A stretch of DNA of 64,000 nucleotides from Burkholderiales bacterium 67-32 (GTDB taxonomy: Bacteria > Pseudomonadota > Gammaproteobacteria > Burkholderiales > Burkholderiaceae_B), in assembly GCA_001898625.1 (NCBI GenBank), contig MKUP01000032.1, positions 154,831 through 218,830 on the forward strand, written 5' to 3'. The notes beneath the pieces are model-generated. The model saw only the letters and a program-made list of their open reading frames with translations. It was not told the DNA's origin and did not search any database. Each line of letters begins with the position of its first letter. The stretch's first letter is position 1. The position numbers were made by a program, and so were the translations under genes. Below, in pieces: positions 1-8,430 of the stretch.

Positions 1-393
1 GATGTTGCCCGCGGCATCCGGGTTGAAGGAGGCGCGCCGGAAGGGCGATCCCGGCTCCAGGTAGTGGTCGTAGTGGGACAGTGCATTGCCGGCCCAGTCG
101 GGCAGGTCTTGCTCGGTGGCGGTGTAAATGGCGCCGGCCGAGGCGAAGCGCTCCATCAACTCGGTATGGATGCCGCCGACGCCGGTATTGGCGGCGCCCT
201 GGAGCCCGGAGGTATGGACCCCGCCCGGCATGTCGAACTTCTCGACCAGGACCACGCTGCAGCCTTCGCGGCGCGCGCGCAGCGCCGCCGCGAAGCCGCC
301 CGGACCCGCGCCGATGACGACGACGTCGGCTTGCGCCACGATCGGCACGCCCTGGGTGGTGCGGCCCAGGGGCTGGTTGCTACGGCTTTTCAC
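1..393 (-). CDS. FAD-dependent oxidoreductase, N-terminal part (runs off left edge)
   Basis: The first 131 codons of a minus-strand gene are present and the rest lies beyond base 1. A GTG start at 393 is chosen because a GGAGA ribosome site sits seven bases upstream. The N-terminus shows a Rossmann dinucleotide fold, VVVIGAGPGG at about residues 25-34, ending in an acidic strand (VVLVEKF), followed by PGG and a glycine-rich stretch, as in FAD-dependent oxidoreductases of the FAD_oxidored type. It lies 18 bases after the Bug gene at 412-1377 and resembles the enzyme at 1397-2746, so the three probably form one operon under the IclR regulator at 2863-3687. Substrate unknown. Confidence 0.8.
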   Translation of the reverse strand, partial: MKSRSNQPLGRTTQGVPIVAQADVVVIGAGPGGFAAALRARREGCSVVLVEKFDMPGGVHTSGLQGAANTGVGGIHTELMERFASAGAIYTATEQDLPDWAGNALSHYDHYLEPGSPFRRASFNPDAAGNI

Positions 394-411
394 TTCTCGT
401 TCTCCGTTTCA

Positions 412-1377
412 CTATTCGGCGGTGATCTTGTTGTCGACGATCACGGGTTTCCAGCGAGCCAGTTCTTCCCGCATGAAGGCCTTGAACTGCGCGGGCGTAC
501 CGGGCGCGGGTTCCATCAATTGCTGGCGCAGCAGCTCCACCACCTGGGGCTGGCGCAGCACCTCGCCGATCGACGCGCTGATGCGCGCGGCCAGCGCGGG
601 GGCCATGCCGCCGGGCGCGACGAACCCTATCCAGGCGCTGCCGACGATCTCGGGGTAGAACTCCCGCAGGGTCGGCACCTCGGGCAGCAGCGCCGCGCGC
701 TCGGCGGTGGAGACGGCAATGGGCACCACCTTGTCGCCGCGCACCTGCGCCATCGTGGCCTGGGCGGGCAGGCAGCCCATCTGCACCTCGTTGGTCATCA
801 CGGCGGTGGTGGCCTGGACCGCGCCGGCATACATCACCGGAACGATCTGCGCGCCGCTCTTGTTGGCCAGCAGCGTCATGACCAGGTGGCCCAGCGAGCC
901 GTTGCCCACGTACGAGTAGTTGTATTTGCCGGGATTTTTCTTCAGCACGTCGACCAGCTCCGGCACGGTCTTGACGCCCAGCGTCTTGGACGCGATCAGC
1001 AGGCAGGGCTGATGCACGCCCAGCGTCAGCGGCGTGAGGTCCTTGTCGGGGTCGTAGGCCATGCTCTTGTAGAGCAGGGAGTTGTGCACCAAGGGGCCGG
1101 CGATGCTGACGCCGAAGGTGCTGCCGTCAGGGTGCGCGCGGGCGACCAGGGTGGTGCCTATCATGCCGCCGGCGCCGGGCCGGGAATCGACGATGAAGGG
1201 CGTGCCGAATTTCTTCTGCAAACCTTCGGCGACGACGCGCGCCACGGTGTCGGTGGTCGTGCCGGCGCTGAAGGGGTTGATCACCGTGGTGGCGCGGCTG
1301 GGCCAATCCTGGGCGGCCGCCACGGTGGCGGTGGCCAGCAGGGCGAGGCAGGTGGTGGCCTGTCGTGTTCTTCTCAT
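412..1377 (-). CDS. Bug-family periplasmic receptor (tripartite tricarboxylate transporter type)
   Basis: A 321-residue exported binding protein. The signal peptide ends near AAAQ (about residue 23). The body has family hallmarks: a WPSRATTVINPF start to the mature domain, VDSRPGAGGMIG near residues 63-74, and HPDGSTF. Bug proteins bind carboxylates or other small organic anions in the periplasm and feed TctA/TctB-type permeases or sense substrate. An AGGAG site precedes the ATG. It lies between two FAD oxidoreductase genes on the same strand, so it may capture a substrate oxidised by them. No tctA or tctB gene is nearby. The ligand cannot be read from sequence. Confidence 0.9.
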   Translation of the reverse strand: MRRTRQATTCLALLATATVAAAQDWPSRATTVINPFSAGTTTDTVARVVAEGLQKKFGTPFIVDSRPGAGGMIGTTLVARAHPDGSTFGVSIAGPLVHNSLLYKSMAYDPDKDLTPLTLGVHQPCLLIASKTLGVKTVPELVDVLKKNPGKYNYSYVGNGSLGHLVMTLLANKSGAQIVPVMYAGAVQATTAVMTNEVQMGCLPAQATMAQVRGDKVVPIAVSTAERAALLPEVPTLREFYPEIVGSAWIGFVAPGGMAPALAARISASIGEVLRQPQVVELLRQQLMEPAPGTPAQFKAFMREELARWKPVIVDNKITAE

Positions 1378-1396
1378 GGATGTCTCCTGGGGAATT

Positions 1397-2746
1397 TCAG
1401 GCGGGCAGGTCCTGGGGCGCGACCTGCTCGCGGTGGAAAAGGGCGTGGGCCTGTGCCAGGCGCTGCTGTACTTCCGAGGCGGGAACGGCCGAGGGGCGGC
1501 GGCCGCTGGTGGCGGCGATGGCGCCCAGCGTGCCGACCGCTTGCCCCATCGCCATGGAGGTCGCCATGTGGCGCGCGCCGGCCATGGCCTCGCGGGTCGC
1601 GCTCAAGGTGCGCCCGCACACCAGCAGGCCTTCCACGTCCACGGGCAGCAGCGCGCGCAGCGGTATCTCGAAGGGCCGGGGCGGAGCATACAGGCGGATG
1701 CCGGTGCCGCCCGGCTGGTGGCGGTCCATGGGGCCGGCGCCCAGGGCGACGGAATCCTCGAAGCCACGCGTCTGCATGATGTCCTCTTCGCTCAGCGTGT
1801 ACCGGCCTTCGATGCGGCGTGTTTCGCGCACGCCCACGCGTTCGGCGACATCGGCCAGGATGGCGTGCTCGAAGCCGGGAATCTCGCGCTGCAGGAAGCC
1901 CACGATGCTGGCGATCTGCCGGCGGCCTTCCTGTTCGGCGCGCGAAGCGTCGCGGGCATCCAGCGCGTCGACGTCCTGGATGCGGCTCATCAGGCAGATG
2001 GCGTCGGTGCCGCCCGGCGTGCTGACGAAGGACAGGCTTTCCCAGAACAGTTCGCCGCGCCGCAAGCCGTCCAGCACCCGGGCGCGGCGTTCGTCGGAAG
2101 GCATCGTCTTGAAGCGCGCCACGTCCACGTTCGACAGCCGGAAGGACAGCGTGCAGGGCTGGCGCTCGCCGCCGTCGTCCTTGGACGGCACGCCGGCGCT
2201 GGTGCACACGAGCGCGTCGCCGGAGGCGTCGACCACCACCGGCGCGAGCAAGGCCAGGCGGCCCTGGACGGTCTCGACCGTCACGCCGGTGATGGCGCCG
2301 TCCTGCATCAGCGCGCGCGCGAAGCTCGTATGCAGCAGCACCTCCACGCCCGATTCGCCGACCGCGCCGTCGAGCACCCATTTCACCGTTTCGGGATTGA
2401 AGGGCAGCACGCGCAGCGGGAACGGCGTGCCGGCGGCCTCGCCCATCACGTAGCGGTGGAAGCCGTCCGAGCCGCCGGCGGCCTGCACGCGCTCGGCCAG
2501 CTCGAACGGGATGCCGCCGACCACGCGTGTCTCGCCATGGAAAAAGGCGACCCATTGGGCCACGAGATTGGCGGTGGCGGCGCCGCCCAGGCAGCCGCCG
2601 CGCTCGACCAGCAGCGTGCGTGCGCCGGTGCGCGCCGCGGCGATGGCGGCCACGGTGCCGGAGGCGCCGCCGCCGACGACGATGACGTCATAACGGCCCG
2701 CGATGGGCGTGTTCAGGGTTTCCTGGATGGTGTTGGATTGCGGCAT
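1397..2746 (-). CDS. FAD-dependent oxidoreductase
   Basis: 449 residues. An N-terminal Rossmann motif (VVGGGASG, residues 23-30), an acidic LLVERGG and a CLGG motif place it in the FAD_oxidored family. A second conserved block near the C-terminus (LLVCGRTLSATREAMAGAR) is typical of the FAD-contacting region of these enzymes. It has no signal peptide, so it is cytoplasmic. The ATG at 2746 is preceded by GGAG. It is the first gene of a minus-strand operon with the Bug gene and the partial FAD gene, directly downstream of an IclR regulator and of a palindrome at 2827-2846 that could be its operator. Substrate unknown. Confidence 0.88.
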   Translation of the reverse strand: MPQSNTIQETLNTPIAGRYDVIVVGGGASGTVAAIAAARTGARTLLVERGGCLGGAATANLVAQWVAFFHGETRVVGGIPFELAERVQAAGGSDGFHRYVMGEAAGTPFPLRVLPFNPETVKWVLDGAVGESGVEVLLHTSFARALMQDGAITGVTVETVQGRLALLAPVVVDASGDALVCTSAGVPSKDDGGERQPCTLSFRLSNVDVARFKTMPSDERRARVLDGLRRGELFWESLSFVSTPGGTDAICLMSRIQDVDALDARDASRAEQEGRRQIASIVGFLQREIPGFEHAILADVAERVGVRETRRIEGRYTLSEEDIMQTRGFEDSVALGAGPMDRHQPGGTGIRLYAPPRPFEIPLRALLPVDVEGLLVCGRTLSATREAMAGARHMATSMAMGQAVGTLGAIAATSGRRPSAVPASEVQQRLAQAHALFHREQVAPQDLPA

Positions 2747-2826
2747 GCATGTCTCCTGGACACCCTGCGCGGGTGTCTCCTGTCATGCCGTGCAGTGTTG
2801 CGCTCAGCGCCGCTTGCCGCCAGACC

Positions 2827-2846
2827 GTGTTCTCATATGTGAACAC
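2827..2846. promoter_or_regulatory. Palindromic candidate IclR operator
   Basis: Perfect inverted half-sites GTGTTC and GAACAC separated by eight bases. The site lies in the 116-base gap between the IclR gene and the FAD oxidoreductase gene, 81 bases upstream of the latter's start. IclR-family proteins bind such short palindromes. Assignment to this IclR is by proximity. Confidence 0.5.
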
Positions 2847-2862
2847 TTTTCGCTTCGGCGTA

Positions 2863-3687
2863 TCACGCCCTGTCCATGGCCGCGGTGATTTCCGCGGCGG
2901 CGCTGCGCAGGGCCAGCTCCAGCTTCAGCTTGCGCGCGTCGTCCAGGCGGCTGGCCGGCAGGGCAAGGCCCAGGGCCGCCAGCGCGCGCCCGTGCAGGTC
3001 CAGGACGGGTACGGCCAGCCCCACGATGCCGACCGTGAATTCGCTGTGGGACCAGCCGACGCCTTCCTCACGGATCTGGTGCAGTTGCCGCCGCAGGACC
3101 GCGGCCGAGCGTATCGTCCGCTCGGTGCGCGGTTGCAGCCTGACGCGCTGGAGATAGGCTTCGCGTTCGGCCGGCGGCAGCCACGCCAGCAGCACCTTGC
3201 CCGCCGAGCTGGCGTAAAGCGGCTGCATGACGCCCACGTGCACGGAATACAGCACGGCCTTGGGCGACTGCGAGGACGCGATGCGCTCGGCCATGTCATT
3301 GCGCAGCACGCTGAGCCCGCCCGATTCCCCGGTGTCGTGCGTGAGCCGCTGCAGCCACGGCTCGCTGGCGCGCAGCAGGTCGCGATTGTGCGCGCCGCGC
3401 CGCGCGAGCGCATAGGCGCCTTCGCCCAGCTGGAACTGCTGCGTATCCCGCAATTGCTCGATGTAGCCGCGGCCGACGAGGTTGTGCAGCAGCGCGGTCA
3501 GGCTGCTTTTCGGGATGCCGGTGCGCCGCGAGATTTCGGCATGCGTCATGGCGCGTCCCGTGCTGGCCAGCAGCTCCAGCAGATCGAGGACGCGGTCCGC
3601 TGATTTGACGCTGGACCGGACGGGGACGGGTTTGCCGCGCGCGGTCGAGGCCACGCGGCGCGGCTTGGACGGGGGGGCGGAGTTCAC
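2863..3687 (-). CDS. IclR-family transcriptional regulator
   Basis: 274 residues with a GTG start at 3687 and no strong ribosome site. An N-terminal winged helix-turn-helix at about residues 28-90 (SRRTGIPKSSLTALLHNLVGRGYIEQ) is followed by the IclR effector domain, including YASSAGKVLLAWLP, the GVGWSHSEFTVGIVGLAVPV segment and a C-terminal LGLALP. Members repress or activate catabolic genes in response to small aromatic or organic acids. It is upstream of, and on the same strand as, the FAD oxidoreductase/Bug cluster, which is its likely target. The first ~25 residues are basic and of low complexity, so the true start could be slightly internal. Confidence 0.9.
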   Translation of the reverse strand: MNSAPPSKPRRVASTARGKPVPVRSSVKSADRVLDLLELLASTGRAMTHAEISRRTGIPKSSLTALLHNLVGRGYIEQLRDTQQFQLGEGAYALARRGAHNRDLLRASEPWLQRLTHDTGESGGLSVLRNDMAERIASSQSPKAVLYSVHVGVMQPLYASSAGKVLLAWLPPAEREAYLQRVRLQPRTERTIRSAAVLRRQLHQIREEGVGWSHSEFTVGIVGLAVPVLDLHGRALAALGLALPASRLDDARKLKLELALRSAAAEITAAMDRA

Positions 3688-3724
3688 GTGGGGATTTTAG
3701 GGCAGGGGACCGAAGCGCCGCCTG

Positions 3725-5722
3725 TCAATGCGGTGTCGCTTTGCCAGCCGGCACGCCGAGGCTTGCCGACGGCCTTCCCGTCAGCGTGTCCAGGAATGCA
3801 TCGAAGTCCGTTGCGCCGCCCGCGGCCGCCAGCACGTAGTCGGCGGATTGCTGCGCCCCCAGGATGCTCAGGTGATTGTCGTCCACCATCAAGGGCACGT
3901 GGTCGCTGGTCTGGTAGCTGTCCTTGAACAGCATGGAACGGGTCAGGATGTACAGGTTCGGTTTGTCCTTGGCAAAGTCATCCAGCGCGTGGTGGGCGTC
4001 CGCGTTCATCGCGTCGTGAGTGGCGGGCAGCCGGTCCGCGGAAAACTCCAGGCCCAGCAGCAGGCTTCTTTCATAGGCTGAACGGAGGTTCTTGTCGAAG
4101 CGTTTCGGAGCTTCCATGATGACGATTTTCCTGTCCAGGCGGTTCATGGATTCCAGCGTCTCCAGCATCGAATCCATGAGCCCCCGCTTGTACACCGGCC
4201 CCCAGTTCCCGGCCAGGAGGATGTAGTCGTACCGCGCAAAGTTGTCCTTCACGTAGGCCCTGTCGAGCAGGCACTGTTCGTAGGCCTTGTGCGAGGTCGG
4301 GCCGATGAATGCCTTGCCCAGCGTCGGGAAGCACCAGCTCGTGGCGACGACATGCACGTTCAGGTGGAAATGCTTGCCGACCTTGTCCCAGAACGGCAGA
4401 TTGTGGCCGGCGAAGGAGTCGCCGAACAGCAGCGCGGTCTTGGGGGCGCCGGTTTCGCCGACATGGCAGTCCAGGCCTTGTTCGCCGACTTCCAGTGTCT
4501 TGACCGCATCCAGGCTGTAGAAGCACCAGCCGTTGGGGGGCAGCGGCATGGACATCAGCACGGCCTTCTCCGGACTGATTCTTCCAGCCAGCCGCGCCGG
4601 AAAGCCTTCCTGGTTCGCCGTGTAGATGCTCGCGGCGGCCAGGCACAGCACGGGCAGGACGATGGCCACGAATTGCCGGGCTTGCGGTTGCCGGGCCAGC
4701 GATTGCCGGCTGGTGTTTTCGACCAGCTTCCAGGACAGCCATCCGAGCGCCAGGCTCAGGACGATGGCCGCAGCCGTGGGCACGGCCTGGCCTTGGGTGC
4801 CCGTATAGAGCAGCGCCACGCACAGCGGCCAATGCCAGAGGTAGAGCGAATAGGAGGTCTTGCCCAGCCACTGTGCGACCGGTGTCGCGCTGAGCGGGGA
4901 GTCGTCGTTCCCGGCCAGGATGACCAGCGCCGTCCCCAGGACGGGAACGATGGCCTTCCATCCCGGCCAGAGATCGGCGCCATCGAACGCGACGATGCTG
5001 GACGCGATCAGCAGAAAGCCCAGGATTTCCAGGACCCTGTTACCGGTGCGGACAAGCGTGTTCCTGTCCTGGTGCAGGTAGACCAGGGCGCCCGCCAGCA
5101 TTTCCCAGGCACGGGTGGGCAGGAGGTAGAAGGCGGCGCTGGCGGCCCGGGGCGTGAAGGCCACGGACAGGAGCAGCGATGCGGCGAACCCGGCCAGGAT
5201 GGCCAGCCCAAGGAATTTCCTGCCGGGGCGGATTTTCCAGACGAGCAGCAGCGCGAGCGGAAGGGCAAGGCAGAATTGCCACTCCACCGAAAGCGACCAG
5301 GTGTGGAGCAGGAGTTTTTCATGGGCCTGGGCGTCGAAGTAGCCGGCTTCGCGCCAGAACTGGACATTCGACAGGAACAGCAGCGCGGCGGCGGCATGGG
5401 TGGCCAGTTGCGCGTAGTCCAGGGGGCCGAGGATGAACCCGCCCGCGGCGATCAGTGCCGCGCACAGTACCGCCAGCGCGGGCAGGATCCGCCGGGCGCG
5501 GGCAAGGTAGAAATCCAGGACGTCGAATTTCCAGGACGCGGTCCGGCCCGGTTGCTCCATTTTCCCGACGACGATGCCCGTCATCAGGAAGCCGGAAATC
5601 ACGAAGAAGACGTCGACGCCGACAAAGCCGCCTTCAAAGCCGGGGACGCCGAAGTGATAGAGGACGACGGCAACGACGGCCCAGGCGCGCAGGCCATTGA
5701 TGTCTTTTCTGAAACGGTTCAA
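3725..5722 (-). CDS. Acyltransferase-3 / SGNH fusion membrane protein (OafA/YrhL type)
   Basis: 665 residues. The N-terminal half is an integral-membrane acyltransferase-3 domain: INGLRAWAVVAVVLYHFG near residues 8-25, then GVDVFFVISGF, and about ten hydrophobic segments to residue ~370. The C-terminal part is a periplasmic SGNH domain with GDSFAGHN (nucleophile block) and DDNHLS (catalytic Asp/His block). Such proteins O-acetylate cell-surface glycans, for example lipopolysaccharide O-antigen or peptidoglycan. The earliest start is TTG at 5722 with AGGGA just upstream. It is downstream of the small exported protein at 5802-6260 but has its own spacing. The acceptor glycan is unknown. Confidence 0.9.
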   Translation of the reverse strand: MNRFRKDINGLRAWAVVAVVLYHFGVPGFEGGFVGVDVFFVISGFLMTGIVVGKMEQPGRTASWKFDVLDFYLARARRILPALAVLCAALIAAGGFILGPLDYAQLATHAAAALLFLSNVQFWREAGYFDAQAHEKLLLHTWSLSVEWQFCLALPLALLLVWKIRPGRKFLGLAILAGFAASLLLSVAFTPRAASAAFYLLPTRAWEMLAGALVYLHQDRNTLVRTGNRVLEILGFLLIASSIVAFDGADLWPGWKAIVPVLGTALVILAGNDDSPLSATPVAQWLGKTSYSLYLWHWPLCVALLYTGTQGQAVPTAAAIVLSLALGWLSWKLVENTSRQSLARQPQARQFVAIVLPVLCLAAASIYTANQEGFPARLAGRISPEKAVLMSMPLPPNGWCFYSLDAVKTLEVGEQGLDCHVGETGAPKTALLFGDSFAGHNLPFWDKVGKHFHLNVHVVATSWCFPTLGKAFIGPTSHKAYEQCLLDRAYVKDNFARYDYILLAGNWGPVYKRGLMDSMLETLESMNRLDRKIVIMEAPKRFDKNLRSAYERSLLLGLEFSADRLPATHDAMNADAHHALDDFAKDKPNLYILTRSMLFKDSYQTSDHVPLMVDDNHLSILGAQQSADYVLAAAGGATDFDAFLDTLTGRPSASLGVPAGKATPH

Positions 5723-5801
5723 GGCGGTCCCTGGCTGAGCGGATTCGTTTTTCCGCCCGAACTGTACGCGAAATCGGACTCAGGGACCGCGGGGCCGGAC
5801 G

Positions 5802-6260
5802 TCAATAGGGTTGCGGCCTGGTGAACAATACCGGCAGGCCCACTTTCGCGGAGGGCAGGGCGGCCTTGAGCGCGCGCAGCGCTTCGACCGCCTGCGCGAA
5901 ATCGGCATAGGTCGCTACCGTGATGCCCGTGGCCTCGTAGTGCTTGACCGAAACGGGGCGGGGCTGGGTCTGCTCGATCACGGCCTGGACGCCGGCGGAT
6001 GCCTCGGCCACGACGATCTCGTTGGCGCTCTTGCCGACCACCCCTTGCTCGTTGAGTACCAGGGTGTCCTGGCTGTCGGAATACTGGGGAGGGATCACCC
6101 GGATGTGGCTGCCGTCGATGTCGTAGACGGTCAGGGTGCCCCATTGGGCGATCTGCGACTTGGGAAGCTTCTGCCCCGGGGTCAGGGCGAACGCCGCGCC
6201 GCTGGCCAGCGCCAGCGACATGCCGATCAGCCCGATGTAGCGTCGAAAATTCTTTTTCAT
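5802..6260 (-). CDS. Small exported protein of unknown function
   Basis: 152 residues. A clear signal peptide (MKKNFRRYIGLIGMSLALASG, cleavage after AFA near residue 25) precedes a short mature protein with no family I recognise. The rest looks like a small alpha/beta domain (TLTVYDIDGSHIRVIPPQ, then EIVVAEASAGVQAVIEQTQ). It follows the subtilisin-like lipoprotein gene by 33 bases on the same strand and an AGGA-like site precedes the ATG, so the two are probably cotranscribed. A role as an inhibitor or partner of the protease is possible but speculative. Confidence 0.75.
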   Translation of the reverse strand: MKKNFRRYIGLIGMSLALASGAAFALTPGQKLPKSQIAQWGTLTVYDIDGSHIRVIPPQYSDSQDTLVLNEQGVVGKSANEIVVAEASAGVQAVIEQTQPRPVSVKHYEATGITVATYADFAQAVEALRALKAALPSAKVGLPVLFTRPQPY

Positions 6261-6293
6261 GTCTCAAATTCCTGGAACGGGTGACGGCCCGGC

Positions 6294-8291
6294 TTATTGG
6301 GCGATGATGCGGGCTTCGACGACGAGCCTGAAATTCCGGTCGGAGCCGTCGTCGTTCGTCGAGGGGCAGGGCTCGGACAGGCGCTTGCGGGGGTTGCCGT
6401 CGGGATCGCGGTCGGCCACGGTGATCCGCGTGTCGGAGTTGGAAGCGATGGTGAAGAATTCCCAGGCCCCCTGTGCCGCCTCTCCATGGAAAGCATAACT
6501 TCCCAGCGTGTAGCGCCGGAATGTGTCCCAGCCGTCCGCCTTGAAGTGGTCGTTGGGCAGCTTCAGCAGGGAAACCGTGCCCGCGGGCGATCTGGCGGCG
6601 ATGCCCAGCGATCCCAGGCACACCGATTCGCCGGACAACCGGATCTGCAACTGATCCACCGTCTGCGCATCGACCTGGAACTTGCCCAGCGACGTGACGC
6701 GCCGGTAGGGGAAGGGGCCGATACGGACGGTCACGTCTTGCAACTGCTCTCGGTCGAAGTCTTCCGCCAGCTCGTTCAACTGCCAGTAGGCCATGGGCTG
6801 GAAGTCCGGTATCCGGACGTCGCCGGAACGGCTCAGACCGGGGTTTTCCTTGTACTTCAGCGCCAGGGCCACCGCCTTCGCGGCATCCGGCACGCCGAAG
6901 CCATACCAGTTGGAGTACTCGTAGCCCGCGGCGTTCTTCTGCCAGCCCAGGTCCATGGGGAAGGCCGTGGCGCCGTCGCGGATGTCGGCGGGGCTGCCGA
7001 TCCGGTCGGTGGGCTGGTTGGTGGCGAGGTCCTGCAGGGCACCGAAGGGTTTGTCGCCCCGGAAGGGGATGTGGCGGATGTAGTCGGCATCCACCTTGCG
7101 GGCGGAGGCGCGGAAGATGTCGCGTACGTCGCGCCACGTGAGCGCGGGGTTGGCGCTGAGCACCAGGGCGGCCACGCCCGCGAGGGTCGGGGTGGCGGCC
7201 GAAGTGCCGTTCATGTAGGTGTAGTCGCAATCGACGTTGTCGGGCTGGCCGTTGCGCACGGTCTGGCCGCGCAGGAAAGGCGTGCCCGCGCCGGCGCGGC
7301 TGTAGCCGTGGACGCAGCCGCGCAGGTCCGTCGAGAAGATGGTGGGACCGTCGTCGCCGGCGCCCGCGCCTTCGCCATAGGTGCCCTGGCTGCCGTATTC
7401 GCCGCCCATGCCCGTGACCCACACCACCGAGCCCGAGCTGCTGTAGCTGCTGGCGCTGCCCTTGGCGTTCAGGGCCGCGGTGGTGATGATGTTCGGTTCC
7501 AGGTTGGTCGTGTCGTTGGTGGGGTTGGTGCAGTCGAAATAGGCGGCCTGGATGCCGCACAGGCCCGGATCGAAGGAGTTCCCGGCGGCCTTGAGGAAGA
7601 CGGCGCCCTTGCCGCCGCGCAGTTTCTTCAGGCCCCGGATCGCCACGGTGTTGCCGATGCCGGTATCGGATTCATACGGCATCGCGAGCGTGTCCGCGCC
7701 GTAGGACGCGTTGAAGACGTCCGCCTTGCTGGACCAGGGCGCGCCGCCGTAGGCTTCGAATATCTTGCCTGGCTTGCTGATGAAGTTGGCGCCGCCGACG
7801 TTGGCCAGCGGCGCGATGCCCATGACGCCTTTCCCATTCTGGGCCGCGGCGATGATGCCCGCGACGACGGTGCCGTGCGGTGCGGTGTCGGGGGCGGTCA
7901 GGTCGGGATAGGGATCGTCCGTTTCCGTCAGGAAGTTCCACGACATGCTGAAATCGGCGTTGGGCGCCAGGTCTTCGTTGCGCAGGTCGGTGCCGGTATC
8001 CAGTACCAGTACGTTCACCCCCTGGCCCTTGATGCCTTGCCGGTGGACCGCCTCGACGTTCAGGTCCAGCCCGCCGCCGAACACGGCGGCGAAGTCCTTG
8101 AAGTAGCTGGCGGCGTAGTTCAGCGCCCATTGGAAGGTGTAGAGCGGCTCGGTCTCGCCCGTCTTGCAGGCATAGGGGCCGGTTTCCACGCAGGCCACGG
8201 GTTGGTCGCCGTTCGAACCGCTGCCGCCGCAAGCGGCCAGCAGGGCGGCGAGCAGAGGCAGCAGGGCAAAACGCACTGTTCTTATGTTCAT
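6294..8291 (-). CDS. Subtilisin-like (S8) serine protease lipoprotein with a P-domain-like C-terminus
   Basis: 665 residues from ATG 8291. This start gives a signal peptide with a lipobox (LLAAC, Cys21), so it should be lipid-anchored; an upstream ATG at 8321 would spoil the n-region. The S8 catalytic triad is complete: Asp98 (VLDTGTD), His139 (PHGTVVAG), Ser364 (NGTSAATP), with oxyanion Asn238 (KAAGN). Residues ~500-650 resemble the beta-sandwich P/Homo-B domain of kexin-like proteases, ending in a block with SYAFHGEAAQGAWEF. Several extra cysteines may form disulfides. The protein probably processes periplasmic or surface proteins. Neither candidate start has a strong ribosome site. Confidence 0.88.
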   Translation of the reverse strand: MNIRTVRFALLPLLAALLAACGGSGSNGDQPVACVETGPYACKTGETEPLYTFQWALNYAASYFKDFAAVFGGGLDLNVEAVHRQGIKGQGVNVLVLDTGTDLRNEDLAPNADFSMSWNFLTETDDPYPDLTAPDTAPHGTVVAGIIAAAQNGKGVMGIAPLANVGGANFISKPGKIFEAYGGAPWSSKADVFNASYGADTLAMPYESDTGIGNTVAIRGLKKLRGGKGAVFLKAAGNSFDPGLCGIQAAYFDCTNPTNDTTNLEPNIITTAALNAKGSASSYSSSGSVVWVTGMGGEYGSQGTYGEGAGAGDDGPTIFSTDLRGCVHGYSRAGAGTPFLRGQTVRNGQPDNVDCDYTYMNGTSAATPTLAGVAALVLSANPALTWRDVRDIFRASARKVDADYIRHIPFRGDKPFGALQDLATNQPTDRIGSPADIRDGATAFPMDLGWQKNAAGYEYSNWYGFGVPDAAKAVALALKYKENPGLSRSGDVRIPDFQPMAYWQLNELAEDFDREQLQDVTVRIGPFPYRRVTSLGKFQVDAQTVDQLQIRLSGESVCLGSLGIAARSPAGTVSLLKLPNDHFKADGWDTFRRYTLGSYAFHGEAAQGAWEFFTIASNSDTRITVADRDPDGNPRKRLSEPCPSTNDDGSDRNFRLVVEARIIAQ

Positions 8292-8321
8292 GGGTCGTGA
8301 TAGGGATGATTGCCAGGCCAT

Positions 8322-8430
8322 GGCGGGGGCACATGGAGGAACGTCGCGAACCGACCCTAATATTATGAGTCAAAACATTTCAAATGTGACCATATGATTC
8401 TTGATTTCAACGAATCGGTGTGAAGATCCG
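8322..8430. promoter_or_regulatory. AT-rich divergent promoter region with a short palindrome
   Basis: This gap separates the divergently transcribed protease gene and the gene at 8431. It is strikingly AT-rich for this genome between about 8360 and 8400. It contains the perfect palindrome ACATTT-C-AAATGT at 8375-8387, a plausible operator. No promoter hexamers are assigned with confidence. Confidence 0.35.

Noticed and set aside
1082..2842. Long open frame of 586 codons on the plus strand
   Set aside because: It is antisense to the FAD oxidoreductase and Bug genes, and has composition typical of high-GC shadow frames.
5719..7560. Long open frame of 613 codons on the minus strand
   Set aside because: It is rich in Arg/Gly/Pro/His, runs through the protease gene in another frame and is a shadow caused by high GC.
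8401..8430. TTG start for the PD-(D/E)XK-like protein
   Set aside because: The ATG at 8431 begins a more natural N-terminus; the ten preceding codons add nothing recognisable.
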